Assembly: GCF_019175385.1 (NCBI RefSeq)
Contig: NC_083340.1
Coordinates: forward strand, 21,154,336-21,218,335
DNA: 64,000 bases
Source: Lycium barbarum
Lineage: Eukaryota; Streptophyta; Magnoliopsida; Solanales; Solanaceae
Direction: 5' to 3'
The notes beneath the pieces were generated by a model. That model did no database searches. It saw only the letters and a program-made list of their open reading frames with translations, and was not told the DNA's origin. The translations under genes and the position numbers were made by a program. Below, piece after piece: positions 12,161 through 23,775 of this stretch; the stretch's first letter is position 1; every line of letters starts with the position of its first letter.

Positions 12161-12410
12161 GGCCCAGCCATTTTGGGGCTGTTGGGCCTTGTTCACTGTT
12201 GGGCTTCGGCCCAGCAGCCCTATTTTTTGTTGGGCCGCTGCTGCTTAATACTGGGTCACTGCTTGGTTTCGGCCCAGCAGTTTTATTACTGGGGCTGCTG
12301 CTGCTCTGGGTCACTGCTGGGCTTCGGCCCAGCAGCCTCATTTTTTTTTTTTTTGAACTGCTGTTGGGCTGACACGAAGAGGAGATTTATGTTGGGCCTT
12401 AGCCCAAACC
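12161..12410. repeat. GC-rich hairpin minisatellite with TTCG loops
   Basis: Inside the solo LTR, units of about 60-80 bp repeat the motif GGGCTTCGGCCCAGCAG. At about 12314-12335 the arms CTGCTGGGC and GCCCAGCAG form a 9-bp perfect stem around TTCG, and two diverged versions lie at about 12205 and 12267. The tract stands out as GC-rich in AT-rich DNA. In RNA, a C(UUCG)G hairpin is exceptionally stable, although the element's own transcript would be the other strand. Confidence 0.8.
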
Positions 12411-15167
12411 GCATACGGAGTAGAACGAGTCCTCCGGACTCATACGTGATGGTCATGCACAAAAAAAAATGGAAGAAAAGGGATTAGTGTATAATCAATA
12501 AATAAAGCCATATATAATGCAAGATTCAAAACAAACAGTTCAGCAACTTGTGTGAATACTATGTATATCCAGGTAATATTTCATATATACACATTCGTAC
12601 ACAATACACTTGCAACACACGGATTCTCAATTTTTTTTAATAGCCAATCGCACAAAATTAGGCAAAGATGAATACGTTAAGTTCATATATGATGGAACCA
12701 GCAAATTGACATTTCAAGCAGCCTTAATCAATACAAGCAACTTCGATATATCTAAATAACTACCAGTCGCATATAGCCTGTGAAAAAAACACCTAAATCA
12801 TTATTTCAGTTCATTGCTTCAGGGGCAGACAAATAAACCACAAGCATTTTATACCATAAGTATAGAGACAAACAGTTACAGATGGACTAAATTCCTAATT
12901 CAGATCAGATTTAGTTAATTTATGCTTGGCAAAATAATGCACAGAGCTGAGAGATAGTTATATTTCACCCGATAGATCTAAGTTAAGATAGAGGGGCAGA
13001 AGTGCTCTAAACATTACTGGGCAAAATAAAATCAGCGAAAGAAGAGCAGAATCCAAAGAACATGAGGATTATTTAACCTATACATGACATCCATGAAACT
13101 AGCAATTAAACAAACTGCATCGAAGTGACAGTGAGTAAAAGAAGGAAATCCCTGGGGTCTTTGAAAATGTTTCCATGAATACAACAATGAATCTTTAAGG
13201 CTCATGCTTATGATCACAATGTCTATTTCAAGAAGTTAAGCAAATCAGACCAGATTTCACTCTTTTAAGGTACCAACAAAACAGATTTCCATTATCTTTA
13301 CCACAAATTATCATTCTTATCATAATGCAAGACGGGATATACTTAACAAGTTAGAACCAGATATATGTATATCATCAAAGCTGCCATTTCAAAGTAGATG
13401 AGCATAGGAGTTACAAATACAGATTAATACAAGCAAGAGAGGAGAAAGGCATAACTAGTTATTTCAAATTTATCTTTAACACATAGAGAACCTGAAGGCT
13501 AGATGAGATTAATATCTAATTCCCATTTGGATCATGGTTAACGAATGAACCAACAGAAGTCCAAACCTTTGTACTTAGAACATGCTTGCATAGACACAAG
13601 GTTTTTAACAGCAAGTTCCAAACTAGGCAAAATTAGGGTTCAAATACCTATATAGCTAATTAAAATTCCAGTTTAAATTTTCAACATGATCATGTCAAGC
13701 TATTTAATGAATGTCAGACACCAAATACAACACAATAGGAGTGCTGCCAGCTCCAGAATAGCCTGGAACAAGGTATTAACATGAGCATGCATTTGGAAAG
13801 AATAAAAACAGGTCATTTTTTAATGGCAATGTCCTCTGTAAGCTAATATGGATTTTCTGCAAGAAAACAGAGATGGCCTATTTCAAATCAAAACTTGACA
13901 TTACCAGTTTAAGATTTTCTCTTTCAACCTCTCAAGAGAAATACTGAAAATGATTCAAGGTTTCTAAACTTTCTTCTAGAAAACAGCATTCGAAATTCAA
14001 AAAAAAAAAAAGAAACAAGTTGGAGTTCTTATTTTGGAAGAACAAATATAAATTAGTTTTAGATTAAAGCAGCCTCATACCAAACTTGTACATAACTTAT
14101 CATCAAGGCTTAATATACAACAAATTTAAGCTCCTTAAGAATTAATATCATATGAAATAATCATTCTATATCGATCTGCAACCAGACATACACATGCTTA
14201 ACCATGACTTTATGCTATCAAATACCAAACAACTATCATGTAAATCATCAAAAACAGGCTACATAAGTATTTTCGACAATCCTGATCAAACCAAATTTCA
14301 AGCTAACACAATATAATCAAAACCAGTCATTTACACAAGTAAACAAATTCCTAATGGACAGGGTGATAAATGCAGGAGCAGCAACAACATACCCTTCTAT
14401 ACTTTATATGAGTTCACACAATTCTAACAAAAACCATACACAAATTGATTCTAGCTCATTAACTTAACTAACATGCAAATTCAAATGATTCAAGACCAAA
14501 CTTATACTTAACAAAATTTAAAACTGATAACGTCTAACCCATGTCACATAACAATTTAACCAAAAAAAAACTTAAACCATACTTAACCATAAAGCATATT
14601 AATTTAACAAAAGAAAAACCGAACTACTAATGACGAAAGAAATCGAATGATAAAAATGTAGAATAAATGAAAGGGGCGTACTGACCTTTCGCAAGTACAG
14701 CGAAATGGGTATAGGGCTTCTAATCTACACTCGAAACATTTCAGATTTTTGACGTTGCGAAATTAACTCAAATCCTGGATCTGTTTGTTCTCGGATTCGC
14801 GAAAAAAAAAAAAAAGAAGGCGATTTGGACTCGGAGTCGGTATCAAGATGAGATTGCTACTGCTAAAAAAAATGATTTTTCAGGGGGGTTTTGGTTCAAG
14901 ATATGTCCTCCTTTTTTCGGTCTGGTTTTCTCCTCTCAGAAGGGTTTCTAGTAAAAATAAAACTTGTTTTTGTCGGGGTTTCGTTTTTCTTCGTACCCTT
15001 TTTCTTCCGATCTGATTTTTTTCCGATTTTTGATTTTCTGGGGATTTTCGATCGCTGGAAATTTGGTTCTTGTTCAGAGGATTTTTTTTTTGTTCGTGTT
15101 GTCTCGTCTGTGTTCGTGTTTTTCTCCGTTCTGTTCCTCTCTCGTCTACTGTTCTTCTTCCTCTTTA

Positions 15168-15192
15168 TAGTTTTTTTTTTTTTTTTTTTTGT
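15168..15192. repeat. poly-T tract in solo LTR
   Basis: A long T run sits in the pyrimidine-rich (plus-strand) to purine-rich transition of the LTR. Low-complexity open frames around 14891-15358 arise from this composition. Confidence 0.7.
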
Positions 15193-15839
15193 TTTTGTGC
15201 TGAAAAGGGGAAGGAGGAGCGGGAGAGAGAGAAGAGTGGGGGACAAGCCCGGGAACAGGGATGAGTGGGGAGGCGGAGAAGGAGGAAAAGGGGGAGAGAG
15301 AGGAGAGGCGGAGAGGGGCGGGAAAAAAGAAGAAGGAACAACGGTGGAGGTGAAGTGAAGATGAGGGAAAATGAGAAGGGGAAACCCTAAAGGGTTAAGG
15401 GTTTCCCATAAACAAGATTGGGCCGGACCCGGTTCTTTTTTGGACTGGGTCCATTTTTTGGACTGAGTATTGAAAGAATGGGTTAGAATTAAAACATGGA
15501 CTGGTCTAAAAAAATTGAGATAGAAAATATGGTCTAGTCCAAAAAATATTAGGAGTTAATCGGACTTTGATTTGGGGTCCGGTAAGTCAAAATACGGACC
15601 GAGTGCAAGAAATAGTTCGACTTTTAAATTTGAATAAGAGACCCATTCTGATTAACGATGTACTGAGGGTGCCAGAATATCGCCTAATACGAAAATATGT
15701 AATTATAAAAGACCCGGATAAAAATTATATGATGTCGCAATGACCGTGCAATAATATTTAATAACAAACGCTATCATTTAAATGTGTGAAATAAATGCGA
15801 TGTGTATGCGGAAGTTGGTAGAAACGTCGAGAAATGCAA

Positions 15840-16321
15840 GTTTCAATAATACTAAATAATAGCAGCAAATAAATAGCGGTAGTAATACTGCTAATAATGA
15901 TAACAATAATGGTAATGGTAATAATGATACTGCTGATGATAATGGTGATAAAAAATAATAATAGATATAATAATAATAGTAGATAACAAATATTGATAAT
16001 TAATAACAAAAATAACAATAAGAATAATGATAATAATTAATAATAATAATAATAATAAAGATGAATATAATTATTAATAATAAAAATAATAATAATAAAT
16101 AACAATTATTGATAATAACAAAATGATAATAAATTAATAATAATAACAATAATAGTGGTAATAATAAAATAATGATAATAATAATAATAAATAATAATGA
16201 TGATGATAATAATAATAAATAACAATTATTGATAAAACAATGATAATAATTAATAATAAAATAACGATGATAATGATGATTAATAATTGATAACAAATAA
16301 CACTGATAATAATGATTAGTA

Positions 16322-16376
<55 letters not shown>

Positions 16377-16470
16377 GAAATAACAAGAATAATAATAATT
16401 ATTGACGATTAGTAATAAATGGTAATTTAATAATAATAATAATAATAATGATGATAATAATAACTGCAGT
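15840..16470. repeat. degenerate (AAT)n microsatellite
   Basis: About 600 bp dominated by AAT/ATA triplets with interspersed GAT, the purest stretch being about 16326-16373. It lies at the same relative position as the pure (TTA)n in the related LTR at 61236-61315, so the seed is ancestral to the family. It creates spurious Leu/Ile-rich frames on the minus strand. Confidence 0.9.
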
Positions 16471-16611
16471 GGAATAATAAAACGTGGGTGTTAATAAAAT
16501 ACTAATAATTATAGTAAAATTTAAATGCATATTTTTAATTTCTCAAATTACCAGAAGTATAAATAGGTATTTCGGGGGAGAGGCGGGACAAAATTGGGTG
16601 CCAACAAAGGC

Positions 16612-17082
16612 GACGTAACAATTTTTTAAAATACTAATAGGCAATGTAATAAAGTCAAATGAAGTTAGTTTTTGAGTTGTAATTAAAAGATAATGTATTA
16701 GAACTAAGTATGATTTGCTTAGAATTTGAATTGGAAGATTATATTAAATTTGAATTAAAAGATAAAATTATATTCACATGTCTTGACAGATTAAGCAAAT
16801 AAATATAGAGTCAACTAATTAGTAATTATTTTTTAATATCATAACCTTTTCTAAATATTTCAATTTTATATTATAAGAATATTCTTTCCATATAAAAATG
16901 TCTAAATTACTTGCAATTGTGATAGGATATTAAGTGTCAAATTAATTTTTAATATAAAAGTTTTACTTAAGTATAAATCATTGATGACATTAAATTTATT
17001 ATATTAGTAGTTATATTTATTATCTAAAAAAAGTATTGATTTTATATCCAACATTTCTACGACAACATATTATTATTATCTA
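16612..17082. other. non-coding, nothing recognised
   Basis: AT-rich flank of the solo LTR. Joining it to the sequence left of 10979 restores the pre-insertion site. Confidence 0.4.
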
Positions 17083-18385
17083 ACATTCAGATACATGTCA
17101 GTCTGACAACCTATGGAGACACCCTAACACAACAACATAACAATGAACCAAACGTTGAGAATCACACAACATGGGTGTGTTCGTATGGTTTCAACACCAT
17201 GTTAACAACACGGATCTTCAACATAACTAAACTGTAAAAATTAACTAAACAATGTAGATTTATTAAAAACATAGAAGTAGACAACACCAAACACTCTTAA
17301 GACAGATGATTACGTTTTAACACGTAGAGATATCATCAGCTTGAATAAAGAAAATAAAATTGAAAATAAGGAAACATGGTGCATTAGATAAAGAAAATTC
17401 CACAACAAAATTTTATAATAAATCCTAATGAAAGAATCTTCAAACATGATTAAAAGATGTTGAAATAGGAGAAAGCTAAAGAGCGTAAGTAAATTCACAT
17501 GTAGAACTTTTCTAATTGATATCAAAAACAAATTTAAGTATTTACAAATTGCATGAAACTTGAAAATCATGACTACCACATTAAAAAGGGAGAAGACTTA
17601 GAATGTTTCAGATGGCTATATCAGTACAATTTCAATTGCATCCATATACTCGAGAAAGCTTACTATTACAGGACATGCTATTATACTTTGATGCTGGTGC
17701 AACATATCTATATACATGGGATTTACCAACTATATTCAATTTTCAGTTTTTATATGCTTACTTCAGTTAGGTATCTTCTAAACAGAAAAAGTGGAGTGGA
17801 GATAATTTGAATGGAGAGCTATAAAATTTGACAAAGGACCATATGTCCACACAAGAGGATAAACTCCTTAAGCTATACCAGGTTACTAAATCTCAAATTG
17901 TCAAGGCAAGTTAATAAATGAAACATACTCCGAGCTTTCTTCCTTTGGAAGGGAAAAGAGGGTTAGACCTTTAGGTACTGGTTTGTGTTAAAAAATGAAA
18001 ATCTGGTAACATATTGGCTAAATCCTATGATCCTACTGTACCCTCCTCACTCGCCCCATTACATTAAAACTATTGATCCATTTGAATTTTCTTTTTAATC
18101 AGTACTACCAATCCATTTGAATAAAAAGAGCAAATTATCTAATATATAGTAATTGTTTTAGATGGAAAATCTGCTTTTATCGGATGTCCCCAAATAGATG
18201 AAAAATCTAACATTTCAACTTCAATCATAACATCAAAGCATTATCAATAAATTCATAAATTGAGGGATAAGTCACCTGAAGGCTGGGGGATGGCTCCCTG
18301 ATCATTTAGTTTCTCTTTTACCATCTTGACTAATTGTTTCAAACTCCGGCAAAAGCTACTGAGGTTTCAAACTAACAGAGTACCA
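17083..18385. repeat. duplication copy A (uninterrupted)
   Basis: Homologous to copy B (21378-25400) over about 1.3 kb with many substitutions and small indels. Shared landmarks are TATCTAACATTC, GACAACCTA-GAGACACCCTA, TCGTATGGTT, the block around GGACATGCTATTATAC, and the short exon at 18276-18358. It lacks the 2.3-kb transposon of copy B, so its TTCGTATGGTTTC (about 17189-17201) serves as the empty target site. Confidence 0.75.
18276..18358 (-). CDS. candidate short internal exon, paralogue A
   Basis: On the minus strand an acceptor (CCTCAG) precedes the segment and a donor (CAG|GTGACT) follows. The 83-nt interval has an open frame reading about SFCRSLKQLVKMVKEKL. The second copy at 25300-25376 has the same splice sites, is 77 nt long (a 6-nt, frame-preserving difference) and encodes a near-identical peptide. 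Conservation of frame across an otherwise diverged duplication supports a real exon. I do not recognise the protein. Confidence 0.45.
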
Positions 18386-18546
18386 CTTAAGCTATACCTC
18401 AAAAGAAACAACAAACTTAATGTATTTTACTACTGAAGAAGGACAAAGAAATACTCAAGAAGCTCACAGATGAGAGCTTACTGGTTTAATCGATTTAAAG
18501 GCGACAGGTCAATCAGCAATCAGAGCAAACATAAAGGACAGACAAT

Positions 18547-18765
18547 TCAGATGAAGAAGAAGTAAAGTGGAATAATCGAAGTAGGAAACTTTCTGCACTG
18601 AGAACTCTTTTTAAGTTTTGATTTGAAGTCATTATTTGGCATAGAGTTACGACCATAAATTATAACACCATCACAAACTCCCACCCTATTATGTGCACAA
18701 ATAATAGGGCACTTATAATGTCCAATCGTGCAAGGTTCTTGTTTGCAGCAAACATCTGCTGAAAA
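18547..18765 (-). CDS. candidate exon, Cys-rich, unknown product
   Basis: On the minus strand the acceptor TTTTTGGTGCAG (plus-strand CTG at 18766-18768) opens a 72-codon frame ending in TGA at 18547-18549. It reads about FSADVCCKQEPCTIGHYKC and then PIICAHNRVGVCDG. Six cysteines and two histidines fall within roughly 30 residues, which could be a metal-binding module. The composition is more protein-like than other frames here. It lies about 190 bp upstream (in minus-strand sense) of the exon at 18276-18358 and could belong to the same gene. Family not recognised; an internal exon running to another donor is also possible. Confidence 0.35.
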   Translation of the reverse strand, partial: FSADVCCKQEPCTIGHYKCPIICAHNRVGVCDGVIIYGRNSMPNNDFKSKLKKSSQCRKFPTSIIPLYFFFI

Positions 18766-18779
18766 CTGCACCAAAAAGA

Positions 18780-19231
18780 ATATTATATTGTAATATTTAG
18801 AACTAAAGATCTGTGTCTAAGCAAAAATGACCTTAAATTCCACAATAGAAAGGTAAAGAACTAAAATTAGTAATCTGCTTCCTTCTTTACAGAAAGGACA
18901 AGGGAAAAATGCACCATGAAATCGCCCACAGTAATTTAAAAAGCCACGAAAAAGTACAAACTCATAAAGAATCAAATGTTGTAAACACCTGCAAACTTAC
19001 CTCTATCAGTCAGATTATTTCCTGTTTTTTTCCTGCTTTCTTCGGGCAAATTTGAGCTTCAAAATCCTGCGAAATTCGAAGTGACCAATCATTACATTCC
19101 AGTCAAATTGAACATGAATGATCACTACTGCTATGTATTGAAATTCAAAGAGGTTTCAGCCTCAACATGGAATGCAACTATAGCCAACAGAAACTCAATT
19201 ATAGAATAATTTTGAAATATTTTATAATTAA

Positions 19232-19273
<42 letters not shown>

Positions 19274-20040
19274 CCACAATGATAAGGACCTTGGCAGAAA
19301 TGGGTTTAAAAGAACACCAGAACTAAAGACTCTACTTTTTACCCAAAATTAGCAGCAAGGCTGCTAAATTACCAAATTCCAAATGCGGTAAATTTAGTCC
19401 CACCGGTTATTTCAAGCCATACCCACAACATGAAACACATAGAGCAACCCAACAAAACATTAGGACAGATCATCCGAAAAGTAAAGTTTCAAACATAAGT
19501 ATGCTGAAAAAAATACTGATAAGACACACAGAAAATATGAAAAGACCGCAGTGAAATCCATCCAAAAAAAAAAAAAAAAAAAGACAAAGAAGAAGTAACA
19601 TTCAACACATAGGATAATTTAGCAAAAATGAGAACATACAAAAATTCAGTCTCAAATACATGTATGGTAAAAAATTAAGCTTAGATATTTAATTTTAGAG
19701 AGAGAAAATTACTGATGAAATAAAAAATAACACCAAAAGAAAATAACACTAAGTCATGCAATTGGAAACTCTAAAGAGAACTGAAAGAAAAGCATATCTG
19801 AAATGGAACCACCCAGCTGATAAAAAGGCAACTTCAAACACAGAGATCAAACCTCGCTTCCAGAGTTCTGGCCAAGGAAATCCAACCATGAAAATGGAAC
19901 TGTTAAAGAGATTTTGAAAAACAAAACAAAGAAAGAGAAGAAAACAAGGAAAACCCAAGAATTTGAGCAAAATTGTGAGAGAATCATACCTTAAATCGTT
20001 CTAATAAGAAGATGAATAGTGCTAAAAGGTTCTCAAAAGT
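18780..20040. other. non-coding, nothing recognised
   Basis: AT-rich DNA with a (TA)n microsatellite at about 19243-19272 and a poly-A run at about 19565-19582. No supported gene. Confidence 0.45.
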
Positions 20041-20047
20041 AAAGGAA

Positions 20048-20198
20048 GAGAACGTAAAGAGGCACTCCTTTGTTCCGTTTGGATAATATAAGATGCATGT
20101 TTGTAGAGAGTGAGTATTAAGGTGGAGAACGCAAAGAGGTACTCCTTTGTTCCGTTGGATAATATGATGGATGTTTCTAGAGAGTGAGTATTAAGGTG
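20048..20198. repeat. two-copy tandem repeat, 77-bp period
   Basis: Unit 1 (20048-20124) and unit 2 (20125-20198) share GAGAACG-AAAGAGG, ACTCCTTTGTTCCGT, GATAATAT and GAGAGTGAGTATTAAGGTG, differing by a few bases and a 3-4-base shortening. A simple local duplication. Confidence 0.8.
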
Positions 20199-20397
20199 AG
20201 TTTACCTTATTACCCTTCGTCGTCCATGAAGTCTCACACTTATTATATAGTTAAAATTAAAATTTGTGGGATCAAACCAAATTATTTTTCTGGTTTTTTC
20301 ATAAATCTTGTATGAGCATATAACTAGACCGATATAGTTCCATATAAAAAATCGAAAAAAAAGGGCATTAAAAAACCTACTTAATCATATATTTATA

Positions 20398-20428
20398 TTA
20401 GATGATCCATGCCTTGTGCTGAGCACGG
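20398..20428 (-). mobile_element. possible Helitron 3' terminus
   Basis: On the minus strand a hairpin (CCCGTGCTCAGCACAAGG) is followed about 9 nt later by CTAA and then T, matching the usual Helitron 3' end (hairpin, then CTRR, inserted before T). The element would extend to the right in plus coordinates; its 5' end was not located. Confidence 0.35.
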
Positions 20429-20654
20429 GATTGGCCTAACATGGCAATATAAAAGAGGTGCGATACTTCATTTATTTTTATTGTTTAATAGGATTATCCC
20501 CCGCAAAAAAAAAAAAAAAAAATACCATCAAGGTGACTAAATATTAACATAATTGGCTTCATCCAATGTACATTCATTTGTGAAACAAGTTGCAATTACA
20601 TTTTTGAGCTTGCTCCACGATAATGAGAGACAAAAATAGTCAGTTTATTCATGT

Positions 20655-20754
20655 TCATGGGGTGGTCCCATTAATACAAAAGCTGATGCTAAAATTGGAT
20701 GAAATCTGGATATCGGTAGCTACATTTGACAGCGCACTCTTCTTTTTGTATCCA
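20655..20754 (-). CDS. candidate terminal exon, unknown product
   Basis: On the minus strand TTTTCTTTTCTTCAG, a strong acceptor, precedes a 100-nt segment. One frame reads about GYKKKSALSNVATDIQ and ends in TGA at 20655-20657. It lies on the same strand as the other exon candidates of this region. There is no family recognition, and the frame is chosen only for length. Weak. Confidence 0.22.
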
Positions 20755-20759
20755 CTGAA

Positions 20760-21377
20760 GAAAAGAAAACCAAGCATTAGAATGAAAATATAGCATACAA
20801 CGCTAAGTCTAAGATGATCAATGGAAGGCAAAAGAGAGAGAGGCTGGCTTTCTGTTCTTGCAAATCAAAAGGTCAACGCAATAAGAATCAAGAGAACTAT
20901 AAGTTCATTTTCTGAAAAAGAAATGCATCACTATGGTGAACCAGTAGTTATGCTATTATTAAGAGAATGTTGGAAAATTTTCAACAATTAACCTAGTCGA
21001 AACACCCATAGTGCATCAACTACATAGCTACATTCAAAGCCAAAAAGAACAAAAAGGCCAACCGCTACAAAAAGTTTATACAAGCAATGGTGAGGGGCTG
21101 AAATGTAACATAATGCTATTGCGCATCTCACTCCTACAAAGATATGAAATTATAAACTTGGAGCAGCAAGAATAGTGGCAGTAAGTGGTATACTGTTGGC
21201 ATTTCGCTTCTGCTGCAAAATTTAATCTCGAATTATAGTTAGCTCTACTCCAACAAAAATATTGTTATGACTTAGTAAGTATTATAAGTTATTAATTAAA
21301 CAACTAAAGTTTGAACGAGGAAGTAACTTACTATTTTATTTATTTTTGAAAATGAGAAGTAACATACTAAAATTATT
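20760..21377. other. non-coding, nothing recognised
   Basis: Nothing is supported apart from the dispersed repeat at about 21297-21367 shared with 4695-4760. Confidence 0.4.
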
Positions 21378-21464
21378 AGTATCTAACATTCGGAGACGGC
21401 ATGTCACTCTAACAACCTACAGAGACACCCTAGCACACCAACATAACAGGGAGCAACATGGGTG

Positions 21465-23775
21465 TCGTATGGTTGAGTCCGGAACCAAAATTCCCCCAAA
21501 AAAATCACTTTGAACCAAAATACCACAACAACAAAAAAATGTTACAAAATTACCTTTAGCGCAGTAATTTACTGCGCTAAAGCAGTTCACGGAGCCGTTA
21601 ATTGCTTTAGCGCAGTATTTTACTGCGTTATAGAAGCTGTTAAAAAAAAATCTATAACGCAGTAAAATACTGCGTTGTAGAAACAGTACCCAAAAATAAA
21701 AAATATTGGCCAACTTTATTTTTTGAAACACTTAGTGTTTTTTTCCATACTTTGACCAATGATTAGTCGTGTGTCAAGACTCCGAAATGTCAATATTTTA
21801 TATAGAACCTGATATTTTTTTCTGCGTACAAAAATGTAGGCTCAATACCTCAAGAATACGTAAACGTCTGGATCGTCATTTTAGGGGTTGAAAAGGTGCC
21901 CGAAGTAAGTTTTATTTGTAAACTAAAGGTTTAAGTGTTCTATATACATAGACGTCCATTTTTGTTTGAAGACTTGTTGTTATTAGCTTAAAGTTTTTTA
22001 TTTTTAGGATTTAGATTTAAGTGTGTTATTTTTTAAAGTGTAACTTTATTTCGAATATACACGGTTTTTTGCTCTCGGACGTCCGATTTATGCGATTTTT
22101 TTTTTGCAACATATTCGAAAGAAAGTTACGCATTAAAAAATAACACACTTAAGGAACTTAGTGTTTTTTTCCATAAAAAGATCGCAACATCTTATTTTAA
22201 TAAATCTTTTCTTTGCAGCACTTAGTGTTTTTTCCATACTTTGACCAACGATTAATTGTGTGTCAAGACTCCGAAACGTCAATATTTTATATAGAACTTG
22301 ATTTTTTTTTGTTGCGTACTATAATGTAGGCTCAATACATCAAGGATACGTAAACATTCGGATCATCATTTTAGGGGTTGAAAAGGTACCCGAAGTAAGT
22401 TTTGTTTAAGGTTTAAGTGTTTTATTTTTTAAGCTTTTGATTTAAGCGTGTTATTTTTTAATCAAGACATAACTTTATTTTGAATATAAATATAATTCTA
22501 AAAAATATAGGGAGAAAAACTAGCTATAAAGTGGTCAAACTTTAGATGGTCATAACTTTGCGCTCGGATGTCCATTTTACGCGTTTTTTTTAACTTGCGC
22601 AGTTTTTCGAGATCTATGCGGAGGCGGTTTGGCCGAGCCGATTTTAAAAAAAACACCTTTTATCCCATTCAGTTTCAATTTTTCCCCAAATTGGCCTGAA
22701 ATTTTCAGTTTTATTTACTTATAAGATGATGATACGCAATAGATTTCAACGTAAAAATCCCGGGGTAATGTAGCTGTGAATGTCAATTTCACTTATGCGG
22801 TTTCAACTTTTGAAAATAAAGCTGACTAATTTTCTCGACATATAAAGTTGACTAAAATAACCTTACAGTCAAACACTAAGTTTTTTCAAACACAACTTAC
22901 TTCGGGCACCTTTTCAACCCCTAAAATGATGATCCAAACGTATACGTATCCTTGATGTATTGAGCCTACATTATTGTACGCAGAAAAAAATATCAGGTTC
23001 TATATAAAATATTGACGTTTCGGAGTCTTGACACACGACTAATCGTTGGTCAAAGTATAAAAAAACACACTAAGTGTTGCAAAAAAAAAAAAAAAATTTG
23101 CCAAATTTTTTTTTAATGCTCGCTATTTTACTGCGCTATGCAAACAAAAATAATAATTCTTTAGCACAGTAAAATACTGCGCTAAAGCAGTTAAAAACCT
23201 TTTGACAACAACTTTATTTTCAATAAATCTAAACCCTAAAAATAAAAAACCTTAAGTTAATGACAACAAGTCTTCAAACAAAAATGGACGTCTATGTATA
23301 TAGAACACTTAAACCTAAAGTTTACAAATAAAACTTACTTCGGGTACATTTTCAACCCCTAAAATGACGATCCGAACGTTTACGTATCCTTGATGTATTG
23401 AGCCTACATTATTGTACGCAGAAAAAAAATATCAGGTTCTATATAAAATATTGACATTTCGGAGTCTTGACACACGACTAATCATTGGTCAAAATATGAA
23501 AAAAAAAACACTAAGTGTTGCAAAAAATAAAGTTGGCCAATTTTTTTGTTTTGGGTACTGTTTCTACAACGCAGTATTTTACTGCGTTATAGATTTTTTT
23601 TTTAACAACTTTTATAATGCAGTAAAATACTGCGCTAAAGCAGTTAACGGCTCCATCTCCGTGAACTGCTTTAGCGCAGTAATAAAAGTAGTTTTGTAAC
23701 ATTTTTTTTTGTTGGAATATTGTGGTTCAAAGTAATATTTTTGAGGGCATTTTGGTTCCGGACTCTCGTATGGTT
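21465..23775. mobile_element. fold-back MULE-like non-autonomous transposon
   Basis: The element 21475-23765 (2291 bp) is flanked by a perfect 10-bp repeat TCGTATGGTT (21465-21474 and 23766-23775). Copy A of the duplication holds the same 10 bases once, confirming insertion. Its ends GAGTCCGGAACCAAAAT and the complement form terminal inverted repeats that continue with interruptions for about 540 bp. A further inner pair of inverted modules lies at about 22205-22420 and 22880-23085, so most of the element can fold on itself. Long inverted repeats and a 9-11-bp duplication are typical of Mutator-like elements. There is no transposase. Several copies of a palindrome around GCAGTAAAATACTGC lie near the ends. 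Confidence 0.8.

Larger units (their letters stand above)
10979..16611 (-). mobile_element. 5.6-kb solo LTR, Ogre/TAT-like
   Basis: The element 10984-16606 (5623 bp) is flanked by AAGGC on both sides (10979-10983 and 16607-16611). On the minus strand it begins TGTTGGCACCCAATTTTG and ends GGGATATAACA, giving TG...CA termini. No gag or pol, primer site or second LTR lies between the duplications. The simplest reading is a solo LTR left by recombination between two LTRs. The start and the pyrimidine-rich middle match the forward element at 61081. The terminal part (11041-11250) contains GGAGTCGCCACC, which I associate with Solanaceae Ogre/TAT LTRs. Ogre LTRs are known to reach this size. Short frames inside are not credible genes. 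Confidence 0.8.

Noticed and set aside
14785..15358. Overlapping open frames on both strands (up to 155 codons)
   Set aside because: Phe/Ser/Cys- and Lys/Arg-rich low-complexity products of pyrimidine- and purine-rich tracts inside the solo LTR; no domain.
15388..15412. Telomere-like AAACCCTAAAGGG words
   Set aside because: Single occurrence within a GGGAAACCC/GGGTTTCCC inverted repeat of the LTR, not a telomeric array.
15758..16386. Leu/Ile/Tyr-rich minus-strand frames resembling membrane proteins
   Set aside because: They are translations of the (AAT)n microsatellite.
19749..19970. 73-codon hydrophobic minus-strand frame
   Set aside because: Hydrophobicity follows from A/T bias; no homology recognised.
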